DNA of 64,000 bases from Ignelater luminosus. Taxonomy: Eukaryota; Arthropoda; Insecta; Coleoptera; Elateridae. The stretch covers positions 86,326 through 150,325 of the forward strand of contig VTPC01090696.1 in the NCBI GenBank assembly GCA_011009095.1. Direction: 5' to 3'. The notes under the pieces were generated by a model. The model did no database searches, was not told the DNA's origin, and saw only the letters and a list, made by a program, of their open reading frames with translations. The first letter of the stretch is position 1. Every line of letters starts with the position of its first letter. The translations under genes were made by a program, and so were the position numbers. Shown here piece after piece: positions 57,509-64,000 of this stretch.

Positions 57509-60500
57509 ATGATTCGCGACTACTCAAAGAGACTTCTTTGTTCTTGTAAATAATAATCTACCACCGTTGCAAGTTTCCTCGCGTGTGCAATAGCAAATTA
57601 GAAAAGATATGAATTATGTGCCTGTCTGTCTGCCTCCACTGTTTTTTGTGCTATAGTAAACCAAGTGTCACAACGTAGGTTGAATGACATAATGTTGACA
57701 TAGGTCCTGTTTTCACTATTTTAGCGTAATTTTAGTATTTTGTTCTCTATTGTAATGAATGGGAAACTACAATTTCTATAAATTGCTAAATTTAGCTTTA
57801 ATGATATTTTAATAAAATATTGTGTCCTATTTCGCTTTTTATAAAAACCTGCTAAAATAGCAGCTTATAAAGTTTACATAAATTTTACATTCAAATAAAG
57901 AATTTCTCACTAATTAGAATTTAAGATAATTTAAAGAAAAACTTTTCATTTATGTATATAATTCAAAATTAATATTCTTACATATTTCATGAAACTTTCA
58001 TATGTAAACAACGAGTATAAATACAGTAAAGTTTGTCCAAATTTTCAAAATGAGCACAAGTGCCAAATACATTTATACAGGTACTATACTTATAGTCAAC
58101 CATAACTTACTTTATAAACAGGTTTCGAAATATCAGTAGTAAAATGACGATATTCTTGCAGCAATTCAAGGTAAAAATTAAGGTATGCAAATTATGCATC
58201 TAAAAAATATCAAAGTGTACTTTCACACGTAAAAGGAATGTTGGAATTAAATATTTTTCTGCTAAATATCTTCGAGAATTGGAAAATTAAGGTCAGCAGT
58301 ATGGGTACATCCATTTGATATTAGGAAAGATGAATAATTACCATGCATGGTTAGAAAGATACTAATTATAACATGATGATTTGCTTTGATTAGGATTTAA
58401 ATGTTTGATGATTTATTTTTATACTACCGTGCAAAGAATTTCAAAATTACAATTTCTTTAGAAAAACAAACCGACGAATATTACCATTTTAATAGAAGTC
58501 ATCGAAATTTTATTTTTGCGAGCATTAACAGAAATGTGCAAAGGCCTTTAAAAATCTTTAAGGTCTTAGAAGTTGGCTATAATTATACCTCCTACAACTG
58601 CTATCGATTATGTCACAGCTGCTTATTTCTGGCATTTGGATACAAGCATTTGTTGTAAACATTAGCTACCTTGAAGCTTTCCATTAATTAGCCTTCTAGA
58701 TCATCTGTTATTCGACATTCTTTTACGATTTCGTCTCAGTTTTTCAATTACCTATTTATATTTTGTACAGCTGTTTGTTCCTTGATATTATAATATCTGT
58801 TAATGTTAGTCACATTTGGTAAGGATTGTAATAATATGTTTGGCTATTCTACAGATTTCTGTTTTATTGTTTACTATTTACTTCCTGATTTGTTTGGAAT
58901 GGCATTCGCATGTTTTCATTTATGATCATTGTTCATGAACTATCAGTTGAATGTTGGAAAAACTAAACCTAAACATGCTTGCTATGGTGTTCGGGTGTCT
59001 AGTTGAATAGAAGTGTTTTTTTTATTTATTCTAAATCTATGATAGTGTTTTAGCTTTTCTCTTTTCTGCTTTGGATTTCTTTTCGTATCTTATGCGTAAA
59101 CTGTCATACTGTTTTGAAACTTCTTTTTTCAGATTTGTTTCTATGTTGTCAAAAAGTTTAAAGTATTTAATACCTATCTTTACTTTCTTGAAAATATCTC
59201 AGTCTTTCCTTCTTCCTTTTTGATTTTACCTAATCAAGTTGTTAGTTTTTAAGGCGCAGTCACATGAGGATTTTCGTAGCTAATTGGTCAAGGTACACAA
59301 ACATAAAGAAATTTCCAAAGAAATTTAAAAGTGATCGAATTTTGATTTTCCAAACTATAATAAATAGACAGAAGAATAGACAAACAAAGATTGCTTTATT
59401 CAACTAACTCTGCTTACTCAACATGTACTACTCATTACAATACTCAATACAAAGTTCTGTTGCTGCAATTAAAATGACTTATTTTGAATTGCTGGAAAAA
59501 TTGGATAAAACTTCCAGAGTTTGAACTTTTTGTTTTTGTTTCCCACAGGAACCTTTTCTCATCTAATTTTAGAAAATTCGGTTGCAAGTTGTATCCCGCC
59601 AACTACGAAATAATATAAAAAATTTTAACAAGTTGAAGTAAGAATACCTCTTGCATTTGGTTTCTTTTCAAATAAGCTTTCTCTTTAAATTGTACATACC
59701 TGACTAGTTACCTTCCTATCTGTACTGAAAGCGACGTAATTCCATTTCGATTCACAGTTAGACCACCCTGTACATATCTGTTCGGTTTATTTTATTCTTT
59801 CTTTTACTGTGTATTGTTGAGTATATTGCAACTATTTTTCTTTTCTTTTTTTGTTTGATTTGGTAAAGGATTTTGTTTTTTCTCTTTTTCTCTCTTTGTT
59901 TTGGTATATCTGCGTCTTTATTTACACCAAGAATTTACAACATGTTGTTAATGTGTCCAAAAAATGTCTAAAATATCTCAGTTGAAAGGGTTTGAAGGAA
60001 TTAAAAAAGAGAAGTCTACGGCCTCTTCAGAAATTAGGGGGGCTGATTATGTCATAAATAAATCGTTTCGATTGTTTATGCCAAGTTTTGCATTTTTGGT
60101 TGATAAAGTTGAGTTTAAAGGCGAAAACTTTGTCCTGATTTCTTATGCACGTACCACTACTTTGACTCCTTAGCATATCTTTAACTTCGTAAATCAATGT
60201 TTTCTATCTATTAATATATATCGTGAAAAGTTCTGGATCAAGGGCTTTGGTATATTTTCAAATTCCAAAAATGCAGTATTCAGGCAGCTATGACTGTAAT
60301 ACTGATTGAAATATAGCCACAAATAAGCATCGTAATGTCTTCTAGTCTTCGCCCTTTACAGTTCGATAGTATAGTTTATTAGTAGTTGTGTCGTATGCTT
60401 CAAGTCATGCTTAATACGGTTTATTGGTTTTATAATTTACAATTAAAACTTCACTTCTAATACACCAATCAATTTTTATGGTCCGTATACTTTTATTACA

Positions 60501-63500
60501 CTCCTAGAAAATGCAGACCTATCTGCATCCACTTTAAAAGGATATTTAGTAATGGGATTTAAGAAAGTATTTATTGTCCGAACTATCGTAAAATGTAATA
60601 TACCGAGATACTTGCTTAGTAAACCATTGTTCGTTAGTTTTAATATTGTTGCTGGTTACTTTTAACAGAGGCATTGTGGCTATAGAAGAAGGTTTCTTAA
60701 TCAGAAACTTTCCTTAATTTTCTGTTTTTATCAAAATGCGAGATGACAAAAATTTGAAAATATGACGGCATTTGCTCTACTCTACGTATATAGCTGGATT
60801 GGAGGTCACTATACCTTGGACTTAGCGTAGTTTAAGTTTTACTGATGATTTATATGTGCTCTTGGGTACTTGACTTATTTTGAATCATCTAGTATATGCT
60901 ATGTAGATATTCAGGCCTATAAACAGTAAATAATTTATTTACCTTGAAAAAGACCAGATAGACTACTTCTAGTTACAGCAGGTTTTTGTCTTTGTAAATC
61001 AACCAAATTTTATGTAAGTACTTATTTTTATATTTCTTGTAAAAGTGCTTTGCCTGTTGTTTCTGGTTTTGCAAATAATACATCTCCCCCCGTTTACTGG
61101 TTCTTGATAGCAATTTGTATTAAAATGGTTCTTTACTCATAAACAGATCTTCTGTATTTCTAATTTTTTTCTTCTTTTTTCCTTGCTTTTAAAATTCCTT
61201 CGTATGGTACCATTTCTCTGTGAAATATTAGCATAACTACTATAATTAAACAGTTAGTTTCCACTGTAAGAAAAGATAATTAAGGCCAGATATTTAATTC
61301 TGGGCTTGACTACGAAGTTGGTCGTACCATGTTTAATGTACTCAAAAGACCGTGCTTAAGAATTATAGCTGATTTTTATTATTTGTGCTTTGTTACTATA
61401 AATCCAATATTTTAAATGGCTAGAGCAAGTTACCATGATGGAATGTTCTTTAATTTCTAGATCATCACAAATTATGTTTAATTAGGTTAATTAATTCTTT
61501 TGGAGTTTTTTTTCATTATATAATTTACTTTTAGGGAATTCAATTGTCAAATTTTCATAAAGTTAAAAACATGTGCTATACTTTTCAAATGGACCAAAGG
61601 CTAGTAGAAAACCAGTAGTACCTTAGATGTTTTGCAAGAACTCAACTAAAACGAAGAAAATGAGATGCACAACTGCTTATATGTTATGTTACGTAGGCAT
61701 TCTTCATTTAATCTTTAAAACATCAAGAATGATCGTTCTGAGCGAAGACCAAAGGTATACCTATACTTTGGTTTTTTGTGTCTATAATTGCGCTCCAGTA
61801 ACCTTTTCTACTGTAGACTGCACCTTATACATTTGCTAAACTTGATCGTTATAAATTGTTATAGTGAGTGTTATGGATTTATATGTCCAATATCTACCAT
61901 TATCTACAACACAATTTTCAGGATTAATACTTTTCTCTTGAAACCACGACCTTCTGATAAATATTCTTGTAAATTGTGATCAATACAATTAATAGAATGC
62001 CTTAATAAGAGAAATTCTTCAGTAGCAATTTCATTGTTTCTCTACCAATAAATTGTATGTGTCAATAAATAAAATTAGTAACTCCTAGTTTGTATCGGCT
62101 GACCTACAGCGGGTTTTGGAGATAAATTATCTCTATTTTATTGCTAAGGCTTGAGGCACTTTCTGATTATTATTTTTTTCTTTGTTTTGAATCCAGATAA
62201 AAATGCCTGAACTAGTCGAGTGCCAGACACAGTTATTTTGTTAATTTTCTTGCAATGCTATGTCATGTAAGAAACCTTAAAACCTCAAATCTCGAAAATG
62301 CTCTTCAAGGTTATTTAATTTCTGTTTTTTATGTATGTATGGAGAATTGCACTAAGTCTATCATGCTCAGATTATTAATAATTAACTTGCTAGTCTTACA
62401 TTCATCAAGTTGACTCAAACAATCAAGTTTGTCATGCTATAAAGTTATGGAAAAATAATTTGAAAATCTTTTAGTTGCAGCTTATTTTTAAAACTTCTTT
62501 AAATCATCACATAATATTAAATTCTAATTATGTAATACAAGAAACTTCCGTTAAGGTATGTAATTTTAAAAATCTAAGAATATTACAGTATGTATACTTA
62601 ACTATGACCTTCGTTGTTTATTCAACCATTAGAATTACTGTTATCTTACACACTTTTGAGTTTTGTTTTGTTGTTTTTCAAAATTGTTATTAATATTATT
62701 TTTTTACTTTTAATTAATCTTATATTATGTCTAACGATTATTGTTACGTAAAGCCATTTACAGAAACAGAGAAATAAACTGTAATTTATTAAATAATTAT
62801 GCTTATGTATCTATCATTAAGTATTACTGCAAGTAACAAGAAGTGAAATAAACCGGAAGTCTTTTTGATGTCTATAAGAAGGTAATTACCGATTGATATG
62901 TTTATAAAATAATTTGTGCCAATCTGTAATTATAAGAATTATTACAATTTATTCAGAATATTATAAAACACAAGTTTTGAAAAAAAAATTTTTGTATTCA
63001 ATTAATTTTGGATACATTGAAAAACTGTATACTTCTCTTTAGATGAAAATTATACAATAAGATATTTAAAAAGTGAACGTTTCCACCCAAACGAAAATTC
63101 CTAGCTTTTTAAATAAATCTTTTTAATGATATCATTCTTAGCTGTTATTCAAACAATTGTTAATATCCCGTTGTTAAAATTAACAACATGACAAAACTAT
63201 TTATAATCTCCTATTGTATACTTATTTTAAATATTACGCATTTAAGAGATTTAAGTCATGTGAAAAATAGCTTTTGATCTTAACAAGACATAATTATAAT
63301 TACTTAATTGCATATTATCTCAAGAAAAAGTCTTTAATATCTTCATTTCCACAGTCATCTTCCTTTTTTTTGTTAAGATTTGTATTTAATAACAACTTTC
63401 TCATGTATCCAATTATTAGAATTCAAGGTCTAATAAATAACGGTCCAATGTTATATACCTGTTCTGCTATATATGGTCTATGAATAGCATTTTATAAATC

Positions 63501-64000
63501 AAATTTTTCTCAGGACGAGTTTTAGATGAGCTACGGGTGTACTGGAAATTTTGACCTTTTTGTTTATGTACTACGTAATCATTAACTTACTTGAATTTTA
63601 ATAATCAAAATATTTATGGTTAATCTTGGTACAAGGAGAAATCTACAGATTAATTGGTTAATTAATATTTGTAGCTTGTAAATTATAAAAAAATGACTGT
63701 TGGAAATAGAAACGGAAATGAAGATTTCTCCTGATTATCGACTAATTTTAATTTTTAAAATTCTAAGCAATTTATCTAAAATTTAATTTATAAGATAATT
63801 TAGACAAAAATGTATACCAAAGAAAAATTTACCTTTTAAGGAATAATTTCTTTTTTAGGAAATTTCGGTCAAGTTTTGCATATGTTTAGTGTAACCTACA
63901 AATGACAAAAAAATAAAAATAAGGATACGGATAAAAACATAAAAGTTTGTCCTTTTATAGATTTAACTCCAACTTCTGAAGAGAAAAGTATTTTTATTAA
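57509..64000. other. AT-rich noncoding stretch, probably first intron of the 57.3-kb transcript
   Basis: No exon with convincing splice sites, no mobile element with paired ends and no RNA gene was seen in these 6.5 kb. The 69-codon + frame at 59964-60173 has no motif. TTAGACCACCCTGTACAT at 59758-59775 resembles one mariner end but has no partner. Long T-rich tracts (59010-59240, 59790-59920) are typical of introns. Confidence 0.4.

Noticed and set aside
59758-59775. TTAGACCACCCTGTACAT considered as a solo mariner end
   Set aside because: It matches the CGAGGGTGG end over about 11 bases only and differs at the outermost bases; no second end was found.

Overview
The window looks like AT-rich, non-repeat-dense DNA from an insect (or other arthropod) nucleus. 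It has long introns, canonical GT-AG exons widely spaced on the + strand, six mariner DNA transposons of about 1.26-1.27 kb each flanked by TA, and a 5'-truncated non-LTR retrotransposon with an A-rich 3' tail. Nothing in it resembles bacterial operons, plasmids, phage or CRISPR. The species cannot be fixed from the sequence alone.

Host gene. Four small exons on the + strand (17897-18012, 34989-35025, 41023-41192, 45356-45571) have good splice sites and fully compatible phases. Together they encode 179 residues of a hydrophilic, Glu/Lys/Thr-rich protein. I do not recognise the family. Introns are about 17.0, 6.0 and 4.2 kb, so most of the window is intron. The gene is open at both ends: exon 17897 needs an upstream exon ending in phase 1, and exon 45571 ends in phase 0 with no convincing partner downstream. 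Several GC-richer islands (28.2-28.5 kb, 34.5-34.9 kb, 38.5-38.8 kb, 57.0-57.4 kb) look like alternative promoters or noncoding first exons. The strongest is at 57.0-57.4 kb.

Mobile DNA. Two mariners share a family with a WVPRLLT transposase and CGAGGGTGG ends (3239-4510 on +, 43163-44421 on -). A relative with CGAGGGCGG ends sits at 47501-48769 (-), and a third type at 25513-26787 (-). A fourth type, WVPHELTE, is present twice in opposite orientation (7031-8288 on -, 54553-55807 on +). Only the copy at 43163-44421 has a long uninterrupted transposase frame (334 codons, all three catalytic Asp). It lies inside the retrotransposon at a TA whose removal restores the reverse-transcriptase frame exactly. 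The two WVPHELTE copies carry the same deletion over the first catalytic Asp, so the family was copied after it had become defective. The 25.5 kb copy has an independent deletion of the same motif.

Other items: a tRNA-like SINE fragment near 20.84-20.89 kb, an antisense open frame with an acidic tail at 19256-19492, two TC microsatellites, a 46-bp dispersed repeat bracketing the 54.5 kb mariner, and short Tc1-like terminal repeats. No wholly new system was found. The observations most worth follow-up are the mobilised catalytic-deletion mariner, the nested insertion, and the unidentified long-intron gene with its candidate alternative promoters.
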